From assembly GCA_963770315.1 (NCBI GenBank), contig CAVYPC010000002.1, positions 2,728,001 through 2,792,000 on the forward strand: a stretch of DNA of 64,000 nucleotides, given 5' to 3'. The position numbers were made by a program, and so were the translations under genes. The notes under the pieces were generated by a model. The model saw only the letters and a list, made by a program, of their open reading frames with translations, did not search any database and had not been told where the DNA came from. Position 1 is the stretch's first letter; each line of letters starts with the position of its first letter. Below, piece after piece: positions 35,547 to 44,638 of the stretch. This stretch comes from VRUE01 sp963770315 (GTDB lineage Bacteria; Actinomycetota; Thermoleophilia; Solirubrobacterales; 70-9).

Positions 35547-35984
35547 ATGGCCGCCCACCCGCTAGTCACCCGCTCGGACTGGCTCGCCGCCAACCCGCCC
35601 GGCGCCGCTGAGTTGACCCAGACGTTGGCGGGCGTGGCTGCTCGAGCTCGTCAAGGCGACGATTTCCGTGTGGCGCTGCGTGAGTTCCTCGACGAGTTTG
35701 CACTGCGTAGCGACGATCGCTCCCGCGCCGAGGCAATCGCCGAGCGACCGGAGCCGACTGGAGACTCTCGTGAGGACGCCTATCTCGGCGCGCTGGCCGA
35801 GCACCTCGCGACCGCCCACGACCTGAATCGGCCCCCGTGGTCGGTCGAGCCCGGGCGCTTCCTGGACCGCTTCTGGTTCGTCAGCGACGTGCCCGGTTTC
35901 CGGGCGATGTCCCTTGCCCAGGCTCCGGCCGCCTTTCGGCGCCGTGGGGTATTGCTCCCCGAGCGTTCGCTGCACCGAGTCTGA
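35547..35984 (+). CDS. Uncharacterised partner of a nucleotidyltransferase (possible antitoxin)
   Basis: Predicted 145 residues. Mostly helical; an N-terminal half (DWLAANPPGAAELTQTLAGVAARAR) and a C-terminal half with WFVSDVPGFRAMSLAQAPAAFRRRGVLLPERSL. No known motif is clear. It ends 3 bases before the start of a nucleotidyltransferase-fold gene, so the two are an operon of the kind seen in toxin-antitoxin pairs. -10 TACCAT lies 9 bases upstream (leaderless). Confidence 0.7.
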   Translation: MAAHPLVTRSDWLAANPPGAAELTQTLAGVAARARQGDDFRVALREFLDEFALRSDDRSRAEAIAERPEPTGDSREDAYLGALAEHLATAHDLNRPPWSVEPGRFLDRFWFVSDVPGFRAMSLAQAPAAFRRRGVLLPERSLHRV

Positions 35985-35987
35985 GCA

Positions 35988-36500
35988 ATGGACCGCAGTG
36001 ACATCATCGCGGCCCTTACGGCCCTGGCTGCGGAGCTGGAGCGACGGGGGGTGAGTGCCGACATGTACGTCGTCGGCGGCGCCGCGATCGCCCTCGCCTT
36101 CGACGAGCGCAGGGCGACGCGCGACATCGACGCTGTGTTCGAGCCGAAGGCTGTCGTGTACGAGGCGGCCGATGTTGTCGCGGAGCAGCGCGGCCTGCCG
36201 GCCGGGTGGCTCAACGACGCGGTCAAGGGTTTTCTAGCCGGGGATGACCCGGCGGCCACGCCGGTCCTCGATCTTCCCGGCCTGCGTTGCCTGGCGGCCT
36301 CGCCTCGAACCCCGCTCGCGCTCAAGATCCTGGCTCACCGGGTCGGCGAGGACGAGGAGGACGTGCGATTGCTCGCCGGCGAGCTCGGCCTCGAGCGGGC
36401 CGATGAGATTCTCGCCGTCGCCGAGGAGACCTTCGGCGATCGGCTCGACCCAGCCGCTCGCTTCTTCGTCGAAGAGGTCTTCGCCCCAGGTAGTCCCTGA
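35988..36500 (+). CDS. Nucleotidyltransferase-fold protein (DUF6036-like), possible toxin
   Basis: Predicted 170 residues. The minimal nucleotidyltransferase signature is VVGGAAIALAFDERRATRDIDAVFEP (a GG motif followed by DxD). The remaining LALKILAHRVGEDEEDVRLL resembles the second conserved block of AbiEii/DUF6036-type proteins. Such proteins are often toxins or abortive-infection components next to a small antitoxin, which fits the 3-base spacing to the upstream gene. Activity cannot be proven from sequence. It lies at the left end of the TetR/surface region. Confidence 0.8.
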   Translation: MDRSDIIAALTALAAELERRGVSADMYVVGGAAIALAFDERRATRDIDAVFEPKAVVYEAADVVAEQRGLPAGWLNDAVKGFLAGDDPAATPVLDLPGLRCLAASPRTPLALKILAHRVGEDEEDVRLLAGELGLERADEILAVAEETFGDRLDPAARFFVEEVFAPGSP

Positions 36501-36518
36501 CGCCGACCCTGCCAACGC

Positions 36519-37205
36519 TCAGGCGGCCTGCGGGGTTTCCGTCTCCTCGTCCGCTATGTCGTCGCCGAAGTAGGCGGCGAGGACCATCTGGGCGAGTTCG
36601 GGAACGGCGTCGGCGAAGTCCTGCGGCTCGGCTCGGGTGAGTGCGCTGGTGACAGCGGCCTCGATTGCCCCTACCATGAAGGTCGCTGTAACAGGAGGTG
36701 GAGAGTGGCGAGACTCGGTCTCGTGGCGCGCGCTATCGACAGCGCGGGTGAGGCGCTCGAAAACTTCCAGACGCTTCAGCAACGCCGGCCCCCCGGCGAC
36801 GTGGACCTCGACCAGGAGGCCGCGGGCGAACGTCGGCCGCGCGCAGATGAAGTCGGCCAGCCCGTTCAGCGTGGCGACGAGCCCCCGGTGCCAGCTCGGC
36901 TCGGCCGTGGCGAGGGCTCCGAGCGCGGCGTAGAGGCGCTCGACCTCGAATTCGTAGGCGGCGGTGTAGCACTCCGCCTTGCTGGCGAAGTGCTTGTAGA
37001 ACTGCTGCCGGTGGCCGCCGTAGCGGTCGATCACGTCCTGGACGGTGGCGTCGCGGTAGCCACGCTCGCCGCAGGCCTCGATCGAGGCTTCCATGATCCG
37101 CTCGCGCAGCCGCGTGATCTCCCCCGTCTGTGCGGCGCGGATCCGCGCCAGCTCGACCCGTGGAGTGCGAGCCCTGCCCGCGGTCCTGTCGCCCCGTCCC
37201 GCCAT
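36519..37205 (-). CDS. TetR-family regulator A1 (left cassette)
   Basis: Predicted 228 residues. HTH region: IMEASIEACGERGYRDATVQDVIDRYGGHRQQFYKHFASKAECY; the recognition helix is less canonical than usual (YGGHRQQFYKHF). The C-terminal ligand domain includes GLLVEVHVAGGPALLKRLEVFERLTRAVDSAR and SPPPVTATFMVGAIEAAV, which match the TetR at 48074-48778 block by block. Position, orientation and this similarity make the two syntenic paralogues. Divergent from the next TetR over a 115-base promoter region with a motif shared with the second cassette. Confidence 0.9.
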   Translation of the reverse strand: MAGRGDRTAGRARTPRVELARIRAAQTGEITRLRERIMEASIEACGERGYRDATVQDVIDRYGGHRQQFYKHFASKAECYTAAYEFEVERLYAALGALATAEPSWHRGLVATLNGLADFICARPTFARGLLVEVHVAGGPALLKRLEVFERLTRAVDSARHETESRHSPPPVTATFMVGAIEAAVTSALTRAEPQDFADAVPELAQMVLAAYFGDDIADEETETPQAA

Positions 37206-37216
37206 ACAATGGGAAC

Positions 37217-37240
37217 GGTAGCACCTTTAATTAGAAACGT
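37217..37240. promoter_or_regulatory. Shared operator-like motif, left TetR cassette
   Basis: GGTAGCA, CTTT and then TTAGAAACGT (37231-37240) recur in the same order in the divergent promoter of the second cassette (48793-48815). TTAGAAACGT is identical and lies about 26-28 bases from the minus-strand start codon in both. Confidence 0.55.
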
Positions 37241-37320
37241 TATCCTCATAAATGAGACGGAGGCCTCTCTAAACGTAGTCGCAGGGTTTTTTGTGCCACA
37301 CAGTCGGTTATCCTCGTTCG

Positions 37321-38010
37321 ATGGTGTCCTTGCCGGAGCATCTGCAGGCAAAGCCCGCGGGTCGGCACCGCCTCTCACCCGAGGTCCGCGCCGAACATCA
37401 GCGCGAGCGCATCCTCGATGCCGCCACCGGGGTCTTCGCCGAGCGCGGTTACCAGGCGACGACGATCGACGACATCGTCGCCGCGGCGAAGGTCGGGGTC
37501 GGCAGCTTCTACGAGCTCTTCGACAACAAGCCCGACTGCTTCGTGCAGGCCTACGAGCGGATCGTCGCCGACGCCCGCGAGCGGATCGGGGCGGCGATTC
37601 CCGCAGGGGCCGGCTGGCCCGAACAGGCCTGTGCCGCGCTGCGTTCCCTGCTGGTGTTGATCGAGGCCGAGCCGGTGCGCGCCAAGGTGGCCCTGGTCGA
37701 GGTCCAGACCGCGGGCCCGGATGCACTCACCCGTCACGAGGAGACGGTCGACAGCGTCATCCCGTTGCTTGCGCGCGGCCGCGCCGAGAACCCGGCGCTG
37801 GCGGAGCTTCCGTCCTATCTCGAGGAGGCGATCGTCGGCGGCCTCGCCTGGCTGCTGCAGCAGCGCCTCGCCCAGGGCGAGTTCGAAGGGGTCGAGGCGC
37901 ACCTGCCCGATCTGCTCGAGATCGCGGTCGTGCCTTATGTAGGCAGGGAGGCGATTGCGGGCCTGATCGCCGCGACGGGGCAGGACGACTCCTCGATGGC
38001 CGCCGCCTGA
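37321..38010 (+). CDS. TetR-family regulator A2 (left cassette)
   Basis: Predicted 229 residues. N-terminal arm KPAGRHRLSPEVRAEHQRERIL, then the HTH (VFAERGYQATTIDDIVAAAKVGVGSFYELFDNKPDCF). The C-terminal domain shows RAKVALVEVQTAGPDAL, LPSYLEEAIVGGLAWLLQQRLAQG and VVPYVG, closely parallel to the regulator at 48890. The ATG at 37321 was chosen since the upstream TTG extension carries no conserved residues. No enzyme or pump gene is adjacent that would suggest a ligand. It is followed by A3 with a 25-base gap. Confidence 0.9.
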   Translation: MVSLPEHLQAKPAGRHRLSPEVRAEHQRERILDAATGVFAERGYQATTIDDIVAAAKVGVGSFYELFDNKPDCFVQAYERIVADARERIGAAIPAGAGWPEQACAALRSLLVLIEAEPVRAKVALVEVQTAGPDALTRHEETVDSVIPLLARGRAENPALAELPSYLEEAIVGGLAWLLQQRLAQGEFEGVEAHLPDLLEIAVVPYVGREAIAGLIAATGQDDSSMAAA

Positions 38011-38035
38011 TCCACCCCCGGCGGGGGGAGCGCTG

Positions 38036-38710
38036 ATGGCGTCCCCCGCCGGCGCCGCATCCAACGGACGCCCCGAGCCGCGGGACGAGCGGCAGCTGAT
38101 CGTCGCCGCGATGGTCGAGCTGGTCGCCGAGCGGGGCTACAAGGCGACGACGGTCAAGCAGCTGCTCGAGCGGGCGGGTGTGGGGCGCGCCGGCTTCCGG
38201 CGGCTGTTCGCCGGCAAGCGTGCCTGCTTCCTCGAGGCTTACGAGGAGCTGAGCGGGCGCTTCAGCGAGCATGTCTTCGCCGCCTTCGAAAGCGAGGAGG
38301 AGTGGCGCGACGGGCTGCGCGCCGCTGCCTACGCCGCGGCGAGCTGGATCGATGAGCATCCGGGCGAGGCGCGCTACGCGACGATCGAGACGATGGCCGC
38401 CGGTGAGTTCGCGGTCGAGCGCCGCGAAGCGACGCTGCGCCGCTTCGTCGACCTCGTCGACGCCGGCCGTGGGCAGCTGGACGAGCCCGACTCGGTCTCC
38501 CGAGCGATGGCCGAGGGTGTCGTCGGCGGCATCCTCGGCATGCTGACCAAGAACCTGCGACGAGGGGTGCGGGCGCGGGTGGAGGAGGTGGTCCCCGACC
38601 TGATGTTTCTCGCGGTGCGCCCCTACCTCGGCCAGGAGGCGGCGCGCGAGGAGCTGAGCATCCCGCCGCCTCGCGAGCCCGGCCTCGAGCCCGTCGCCGA
38701 GGGCACTTGA
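38036..38710 (+). CDS. TetR-family regulator A3 (left cassette)
   Basis: Predicted 224 residues. HTH: IVAAMVELVAERGYKATTVKQLLERAGVGRAGFRRLFAGKRACF. The recognition helix lacks the usual FYxHF and reads GFRRLF, a deviation shared with its counterpart at 49629 (HFDRCF). C-terminal region ends VPDLMFLAVRPYLGQEAA. It is co-directional with A2 and A4, with a 25-base gap from A2. Ligand and targets unknown. Confidence 0.88.
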   Translation: MASPAGAASNGRPEPRDERQLIVAAMVELVAERGYKATTVKQLLERAGVGRAGFRRLFAGKRACFLEAYEELSGRFSEHVFAAFESEEEWRDGLRAAAYAAASWIDEHPGEARYATIETMAAGEFAVERREATLRRFVDLVDAGRGQLDEPDSVSRAMAEGVVGGILGMLTKNLRRGVRARVEEVVPDLMFLAVRPYLGQEAAREELSIPPPREPGLEPVAEGT

Positions 38711-38784
38711 GACGGCCAGACAGGCACGCACCTGGATCGAACACCCGGGTGCAGGGGCGCCCCTCCTCCCGCTATCGTCCCCGC

Positions 38785-39468
38785 GTGGCGAAAGGCAAGC
38801 AGGCAGGGGAGGATTCGGCACCCGGGCTTGCCCGCCTACCTCCGGGGCGGCATGGCCTGAGTCGCGAGTTCGTCGCCAAGAACCAGCGCGACCGCCTCAC
38901 CGCCGGGATGATCGCGGCGGTCGCCGAGCACGGCTTCCACGAGGCGACGATCACCCAGATCGCCGCCGCCGCGGGCGTCTCGCGGCGCACCTTCTACGGC
39001 TACTTCTCCTCCAAGGAGGAGTGCTTCTTCGACACCTTCGGACAGGTCGCCGCCCATCTCGAGGGAGCGATGAGGAGCGCCGGAGAGGACGAGACGGACT
39101 GGCCGGCGCGGATCCGCGCCCAGCTCACTGTGATGCTGGAGGCCTTTGCCGCCAACCCCGACCTGGCCCGCTTCGCGCTGATCGCCCCGCCCAATGCGGG
39201 CGGCGAGATCGCCGCCCGCTACCGCGAGCTGCTGGAGAGCCTCTTCGCGATCCTCAGCGAAGCCAGGCCCCCATCGCCGGCCATCCGCGAACCGTCCCGG
39301 GCGGTCGCCGACGGCCTCCTCGGCGGGATCGTCGCCCTGATCGTTCGCAAGGTGAAGGCGGGGGAGGGGGAGGAGCTGACCGAGCTCGCCCCCGACCTGC
39401 TCGAGCTCTTCCTCACGCCCTACTACGGGCAAGAGGAAGCCGTGCACCTGGCACGGCTCACTCCGTAG
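38785..39468 (+). CDS. TetR-family regulator A4 (left cassette)
   Basis: Predicted 227 residues. Lys-rich N-terminus (AKGKQAGEDS), arm LPPGRHGLSREFVAKNQRDRL, then a canonical HTH (EHGFHEATITQIAAAAGVSRRTFYGYFSSKEECF). The C-terminal block AGGEIAARYRELLESLFAIL and LGGIVALIVRKVKAG matches the regulator at 50289. GTG start 6 bases after -10 TATCGT (leaderless); the same TATCGT-N6-GTGGC arrangement precedes the paralogue. The in-frame ATG at 38707, overlapping A3, was rejected because of this promoter. Confidence 0.9.
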   Translation: MAKGKQAGEDSAPGLARLPPGRHGLSREFVAKNQRDRLTAGMIAAVAEHGFHEATITQIAAAAGVSRRTFYGYFSSKEECFFDTFGQVAAHLEGAMRSAGEDETDWPARIRAQLTVMLEAFAANPDLARFALIAPPNAGGEIAARYRELLESLFAILSEARPPSPAIREPSRAVADGLLGGIVALIVRKVKAGEGEELTELAPDLLELFLTPYYGQEEAVHLARLTP

Positions 39469-39724
39469 CCGCCCAAGAACTGCGCCGAGGCGCGGGTTTC
39501 CTGATTTTTATGGCTGTTTTACAGGTATTTTGCGCTGCCATCCAGTTCTTAAAAACCAAATAGCTTGCATTTAGAGACGGCATCCTCTACAGTCGGCCCC
39601 GTTCTGTTCGGGAACTGCATCGGTATGGCCGGCAGCGTTCCAGACGGGACCACAGGGAAATCGAGCCAAGAGGGCGCCAAGGGAAGCGGCCGGCAGGGCT
39701 CATGGGACAAGGAGAAGAGATTTG
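39469..39724 (+). promoter_or_regulatory. AT-rich region and sigma-70-like promoter of the surface locus
   Basis: 256 bases without a gene. TTGCAT (39565-39570), a 17-base spacer and TACAGT (39588-39593) make a good promoter, leaving a 5' leader of about 125 bases. AAGAACTG (39475-39482) and CAGTTCTT (39543-39550) form a spaced inverted repeat over an unusually AT-rich stretch. A Shine-Dalgarno AAGGAG precedes the first surface gene. Confidence 0.6.
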
Positions 39725-40564
39725 ATGCTCTCGCCACTACGCAACCGCTTCGGCATCCCGGGCGTGATCTCGGTGATCGCCCTGGTCTTCGCGATGATGG
39801 GCGGCGCTTACGCCGCCTCCAATAACGGCGGCGGCAAGGCCGCGGCCTCGAAGTCCAAGGCCAAGAAGGGCCCACGGGGGCCCAAGGGCCCGGCGGGACC
39901 GGCCGGCGCGGCGGGACCGCAGGGACCGGCCGGCGCCGCCGGCAAGGACGGCGCCCCGGGAGCCGAAGGCAAACAGGGAGCCGAAGGCAAGCAGGGGCCG
40001 GAAGGCAAACAAGGCAAAGCGGGCAAAGACGGTGAAAGCGTCACCGTCAACTCGCTCGCAGAAGGCGATGAAAACTGCGAAGCGGGCGGCGCCGAAGTGA
40101 CCAATGCCTCCGGCACCGCATATGCCTGCAATGGCAACTCGGGAAGCAGCGGTCCGATCGTGACCGGCATCTGGTCGGTCGGCGCTCAGGGCACCAAACA
40201 GAGCGCCGCGATCTCCTTCCTCCGACCGGTCGAACCGGCGCCCGAAGTCGTCTATGACTGGGCGGCGCAGGAACTGCTCGTAGTCGTCGATCCCGCCACC
40301 GGGGAAGGCTCGCTTGCGGTCGGCGAAGAACTCGCAACCTACTGCGGCGCGGGCACCCTCGCCAACCCGCAGGCCAAACCGGGCTACCTCTGCGTCTTCG
40401 AAGGCAGCGCCAGCGAAGCCATGCCCGACGCCGTGCCGTTCATCGAACTGGTCCCCTCGCTCGCTTCCTGGGTCAGCCCCTCGCCCCAAAACGGCGCGGC
40501 GATCCCCTTCGAAGTGGGCGCCAACGGCTTCGCCAGGGGCTCCTGGGCCCTGAACACCGAATAG
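39725..40564 (+). CDS. Collagen-like secreted protein
   Basis: Predicted 279 residues. Signal peptide GVISVIALVFAMMGGAYA, a short Lys-rich linker, then about 18 Gly-x-y triplets (GPRGPKGPAGPAG ... GKQGPEGKQGKAGKDGE, residues ~45-100), which should form a triple helix. The C-terminal ~175 residues form a globular head with cysteines (ENCEAGGAE, YACNGNSG, TYCGAGT, YLCVFEG). Trimeric fibrous surface protein is the best guess. Strong Shine-Dalgarno and long leader. A hairpin separates it from the next surface gene. Glu/Lys codons favour GAA/AAA. Confidence 0.87.
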   Translation: MLSPLRNRFGIPGVISVIALVFAMMGGAYAASNNGGGKAAASKSKAKKGPRGPKGPAGPAGAAGPQGPAGAAGKDGAPGAEGKQGAEGKQGPEGKQGKAGKDGESVTVNSLAEGDENCEAGGAEVTNASGTAYACNGNSGSSGPIVTGIWSVGAQGTKQSAAISFLRPVEPAPEVVYDWAAQELLVVVDPATGEGSLAVGEELATYCGAGTLANPQAKPGYLCVFEGSASEAMPDAVPFIELVPSLASWVSPSPQNGAAIPFEVGANGFARGSWALNTE

Positions 40565-40584
40565 GCGGCGCCGAGGAGCGCCCG

Positions 40585-40618
40585 CGAGTCCGGGTGGCCG
40601 TCAAGCCATCCGGACTCG
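40585..40618 (+). terminator. Hairpin between surface genes
   Basis: CGAGTCCGGGTGGC (40585-40598) pairs with GCCATCCGGACTCG (40605-40618), 14 bp with one G-U and a 6-base loop. No T-run follows, so it may attenuate rather than end transcription into the next gene. Confidence 0.55.
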
Positions 40619-40696
40619 ACCCCGACCGGGGAAATGCCACCAATCGACACGACACAAACGCGACACATGAAGCGACAACGACAAGGAGAGAGAACG

Positions 40697-43600
40697 GTGA
40701 GTGACAAAGAGCGCAGATCGATCGGGCCCTCCGCCGCCTCGCGCAGCCGCCGTGCCCTGCTCGTTATCGCTGCTTGCCTGCTTGTCCTAGCCGCCCTCCC
40801 CGCCGGCTCCCACGCCGCCCCGCCCCAGCTCTGGCAGAGCTGCGAAAGCGGCTCGGGCGCCGGGCAGTGCGACGTCGCCCGCGGCGTCGCCGCCAACCCC
40901 CGCAACGGGCTCGTCTTCGTCGCCGACCAGGTCAACAGTCGCATCGACGTCTTCAACGCCCTCGGTCAGTTCGTCAGGGCCTGGGGCTGGGGGGTCGACA
41001 CCGGCGCCGCGGAACTTCAGAGCTGCACCGCCGAATCCGGTTGCCAGGCCGGTGTCAGCGGCGCGGACGCTGGGCAGTTCGGCGAATTCGGCCCCCAGGG
41101 CATCGCGCTCGACAGCTCGGGCGATGTCTACGTCGTCGACATTCTCAACAGACGCGTGCAGAAGTTCGACTCCAAAGGCAACTTCGAGCTGACGATCGGC
41201 GGCGGCGTCAACGAAACCAGCGGCGGCAACGTCTGCCCCCGACCCGGCTTCCCCGCCGACGTCTGCAAAGCCGCAGCGGCAGCCAGCGGCGGTGGCGAAG
41301 CGGGAGAATTTGGCGAATGGAAAGTTAGCGACTTCATCACCGTCGACGACAACGGCACCCTGACCGACGCCGACGACATCGTCTACGTCGGCGACCAGGG
41401 CCGCATCCAGAAATTCGACACCGACGGCGTCTACCAAGGCGAGATCGCGATCACCGGCACGGTGCAGTCGCTGGACGTCGACGCCGAAGGCAACCTCTAC
41501 TTCGCCCGCGCTGACAGCAACGTCGTGCAGAAGCTCAGCCCCAGCGGTGAACCGCTCTCGCCGAGCTTCGAAATCCCCAAACCCGACCCCTTTACCACGC
41601 CAACCGTAACTGCCGTCACCGTAGATGCGAGCGGACACGTCTTTGTCTTTAACGGCACGTCGGGTCGCAACGGCGGCATTCCCCTCGACCGAATATTCGA
41701 GTTCGACCCCAGCGGCAAAGTCGTCGACCAATTCGGCCAGAAAGAATTCGGCTTCTCGACCGGCATCGAGGCAAACCTCTGCGCGGGCAGCGAAGCCCCG
41801 GGCAACCTCTACGTCACCAGCGTCGCTGAATTCGGCGAAGACAAAGGCTTCCTGCGCGCCTACGGCACCCAGCCCGACGGCTGCTTCAACGCCAACACGG
41901 GCGATGCGACGAGCGTCGCCGAAACCGGCGCCACCCTGAACGGCACAGTCAACCCCAGGGGGGCGCTCAGCTCCGAATGCCGCTTCGAGTACGGCCCCAC
42001 CGCCTCCTACGGTTCGATCGCCCCCTGCGCGCAGTCCCCGGCGACGATCGGCTCGGGCAACTCGCCGGTCGCGGTCAGCGCCAAACTCAGCGGCCTCGCC
42101 AAAGGCACCGTCTACCACTTCCGCCTAGTTGCCAAAGTCGTCGGCGAAGAGGAAACCGGGGCCGATCGGAGCTTCAAGACCCTCGGCCCGCCGGTGATCA
42201 GCTCAGAGCACCCCGTCTCGGTCTCCGCCACCGAGGCGACCCTTGGGGCGCTGATAAACCCCGAAGGCTTCGCCACCGAATACAGCTTCCAATACACCAC
42301 CGAGGCCGACTTCCAGGCGCAGGGCTTCGAAGGCGCCCAGAGCAGCGCCCAGATCGGCTTGCCGGCCGATCGCAAAGAGCACCCGGTGGCGGCAAACCTC
42401 TCGGGCCTCACGCCCGGAACCGCATACCGCTGGCGCGTCATCGCCGTCAACTCATCGGGGGAAACAGAAGGGGCCCCTCAGGCCTTCCCCACCTACCGCC
42501 TCTTCGTACCCGACACCGATTGCCCCAACCAGGCCTTTCGCACCGGCCCCTCGGCGCCGCTGCCCGACTGCCGCGCTTATGAGATGGTCAGCCCGGTCGA
42601 CAAAAACGGCGGCGACATCGTCAGCGGGATCAGCGTATCGTCGGATCCCGGTGGCTACGTGCAGGCCTCCCCCGACGGCGACCGCCTCACCTACACCACG
42701 CTCTTTTCCTCCTTCGCCGGGCAGCCGACCAGCCTCGGGTTCAACCAGTACCTCGCCACCCGCGGGGCCGGCGGTTGGGCAAACGAAGGGATCCACCCAC
42801 CGGTCAGCGGAGGCGATTTCGACCTATGGGGCGCTTACCGCCATTTCCTGGCCTTCTCGGCCGACCTCTGCAGCGCCTGGTTGTGGGACGCACAGATCCC
42901 GGCGGTCTCCCCCGAGGGCCAGAGCGGCTTTGACAACCTCTACCGGCGGGAGAACTGCGCCCCGGGCAGCGGCGCCCTGGAAGCCCTGGTGCCGGCGCCG
43001 CCGCTCGGCGAGGCGCTGCCCGAAGGCACGGAACGGACCTACGTGGACCTCCGCTCGCTGCAGGCCATCTCAGAGGACGGAGGCCACGCCCTCTTCGTCG
43101 CCAAAGCGAAGCTCACCGAGGACGCCGCCGCAGGCAACAAACCCCAGATCTACGATCGCCACGAAGGCAAACTGGCCCCGGTCAGCGTCCTGCCCGGCGG
43201 GGAAGCCACCGCCGGGAACGGGGTGTCGGTGGGAAGCAGCGCCGGAAGCAGCGCCGTCTCGGCCGACGGCTCGCGAGTCTACTGGACGGCGCCCACGGGC
43301 AAACTCTATCTGCGCCTGCACCCCGTCCAAGGCATCGTCGAAGGCGAATGCACGAGCGCCGAGGTCGCCTGCACCCTGCCGGTCAGCACCGGCGTGGGCT
43401 CGGGCATCTTCTGGGGCGCCGCGGCAGACGGCTCCAAAGCCATATATAGCGAAGGCGCCCCCGCCAAAGCGGACCTCTTCAAGTTCAACTTAAAAGAAGC
43501 ACAAGCGGAAGGACCCGGAGCGCGGCGGCTGATCGCCCACGACGTGAAGGGCGTGATGGGCGCGAGTAAGGACCTCTCGCGCGTCTACTTCGTCTCGCGC

Positions 43601-44638
43601 GCGGACCTCACCCCCGGCCAGACCAACAGCGCCGGAGCGAAAGCCCAGGCCGGGCAGCCCAACGCCTACCTCGACGAAGAAGGGACGCTCAGCTTCATCG
43701 CGACGCTGGCCGAGGGCGACGTGGGGGCGCCCGAGCCAGGCACTGTCGCAGTCGCCTACGATCTCACCGCCGGCCCGTACGAACGCGCCACCAGGGTCAG
43801 CGCCGACGGTTCGCGCATCGTCTTCGACTCGCGCGCAGAGCTGAGCGGCTATGACAACGCCGACGCCAAAAGCGGCGCGGCGAGCGTCGAGGTCTATAGC
43901 TATGGGGCGACCTCGGGCAAGCTCAGCTGCGTCTCCTGCAACCCGAGCGGCGCGCGGCCCGCCGGTGGGCGCGAACTCCCCCCGCCATACGGCCACATCT
44001 CCGGCGCCCGCCCCACCAAAGTCACCACCGCCGCCTGGATCCCCACCTGGGAACACAGGCTGCACGCATCGAACGTTCTCTCCGAGGATGGCAAGCGCGT
44101 CTTCTTCAACTCAAACGACGCGCTGATCCCGCGCGACACCAACGGCGCCCCCGACGTCTATGAGTGGGAGGCGGCGGGGACGGGGGGCTGCGATAGCGCC
44201 GATGCCTCCTACTTCCCCCAAAACGACGGCTGCCTGTATCTGATCTCCTCGGGCCAAAGCCCCGACGAATCGGAATTCTGGGAAGCGAGCCCCGACGGGG
44301 AGGACGTCTTCTTCACCACCTCCACGAGCCTCCTATCCCAGGACCCGGGCTCCGTGGACCTCTACGACGCCCGCGTCGGCGGCGGCTTCCCCCAGCCACC
44401 GGAGCCAAGCGCTTGCGAGGGAGAAGCCTGCGCCGGCCCGACCTCGGCCCCCAACGACCCGACCCCCGCCTCGGCCACCTTCCGCGGCGCCGGCAACGCG
44501 GCGGCAGGCAAGGCGCGCCGGCGCTGCCCCAAAGGCAAGCGCCGGGTTACCCACCGGGGCAAGGCCCGCTGCGTGGCAAGGCAGCACCAGCCCAAGCCAC
44601 AGCGCAAAGCAAACGACAACCGGAGGGCCTCCCGATGA
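40697..44638 (+). CDS. Very large secreted NHL/PD40-like repeat protein
   Basis: Predicted 1313 residues. A GTG start with Shine-Dalgarno AAGGAGAG and a long-n-region signal peptide (RRALLVIAACLLVLAALPAGSHA). Residues ~40-400: NHL-type repeats (GQFGEFGPQGIALDSSGDVYVVD, NRRVQKFDSKGNF, DVDAEGNLYFA). Residues ~410-600: two fibronectin-III-like units (TGATLNGTVNPRG, CRFEYGPTASYG; ATLGALINPEG). Residues ~630-1270: PD40/WD-like propeller (YEMVSPVDKNGGDIVSGI, ASPDGDRLTYTT, VSADGSRIVFDSRAEL, SEDGKRVFFNSND). A Lys/Arg-rich tail ends it. No sortase motif is seen. Its last bases overlap the next start (ATGA), so the two are coupled. Confidence 0.88.
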   Translation: MSDKERRSIGPSAASRSRRALLVIAACLLVLAALPAGSHAAPPQLWQSCESGSGAGQCDVARGVAANPRNGLVFVADQVNSRIDVFNALGQFVRAWGWGVDTGAAELQSCTAESGCQAGVSGADAGQFGEFGPQGIALDSSGDVYVVDILNRRVQKFDSKGNFELTIGGGVNETSGGNVCPRPGFPADVCKAAAAASGGGEAGEFGEWKVSDFITVDDNGTLTDADDIVYVGDQGRIQKFDTDGVYQGEIAITGTVQSLDVDAEGNLYFARADSNVVQKLSPSGEPLSPSFEIPKPDPFTTPTVTAVTVDASGHVFVFNGTSGRNGGIPLDRIFEFDPSGKVVDQFGQKEFGFSTGIEANLCAGSEAPGNLYVTSVAEFGEDKGFLRAYGTQPDGCFNANTGDATSVAETGATLNGTVNPRGALSSECRFEYGPTASYGSIAPCAQSPATIGSGNSPVAVSAKLSGLAKGTVYHFRLVAKVVGEEETGADRSFKTLGPPVISSEHPVSVSATEATLGALINPEGFATEYSFQYTTEADFQAQGFEGAQSSAQIGLPADRKEHPVAANLSGLTPGTAYRWRVIAVNSSGETEGAPQAFPTYRLFVPDTDCPNQAFRTGPSAPLPDCRAYEMVSPVDKNGGDIVSGISVSSDPGGYVQASPDGDRLTYTTLFSSFAGQPTSLGFNQYLATRGAGGWANEGIHPPVSGGDFDLWGAYRHFLAFSADLCSAWLWDAQIPAVSPEGQSGFDNLYRRENCAPGSGALEALVPAPPLGEALPEGTERTYVDLRSLQAISEDGGHALFVAKAKLTEDAAAGNKPQIYDRHEGKLAPVSVLPGGEATAGNGVSVGSSAGSSAVSADGSRVYWTAPTGKLYLRLHPVQGIVEGECTSAEVACTLPVSTGVGSGIFWGAAADGSKAIYSEGAPAKADLFKFNLKEAQAEGPGARRLIAHDVKGVMGASKDLSRVYFVSRADLTPGQTNSAGAKAQAGQPNAYLDEEGTLSFIATLAEGDVGAPEPGTVAVAYDLTAGPYERATRVSADGSRIVFDSRAELSGYDNADAKSGAASVEVYSYGATSGKLSCVSCNPSGARPAGGRELPPPYGHISGARPTKVTTAAWIPTWEHRLHASNVLSEDGKRVFFNSNDALIPRDTNGAPDVYEWEAAGTGGCDSADASYFPQNDGCLYLISSGQSPDESEFWEASPDGEDVFFTTSTSLLSQDPGSVDLYDARVGGGFPQPPEPSACEGEACAGPTSAPNDPTPASATFRGAGNAAAGKARRRCPKGKRRVTHRGKARCVARQHQPKPQRKANDNRRASR

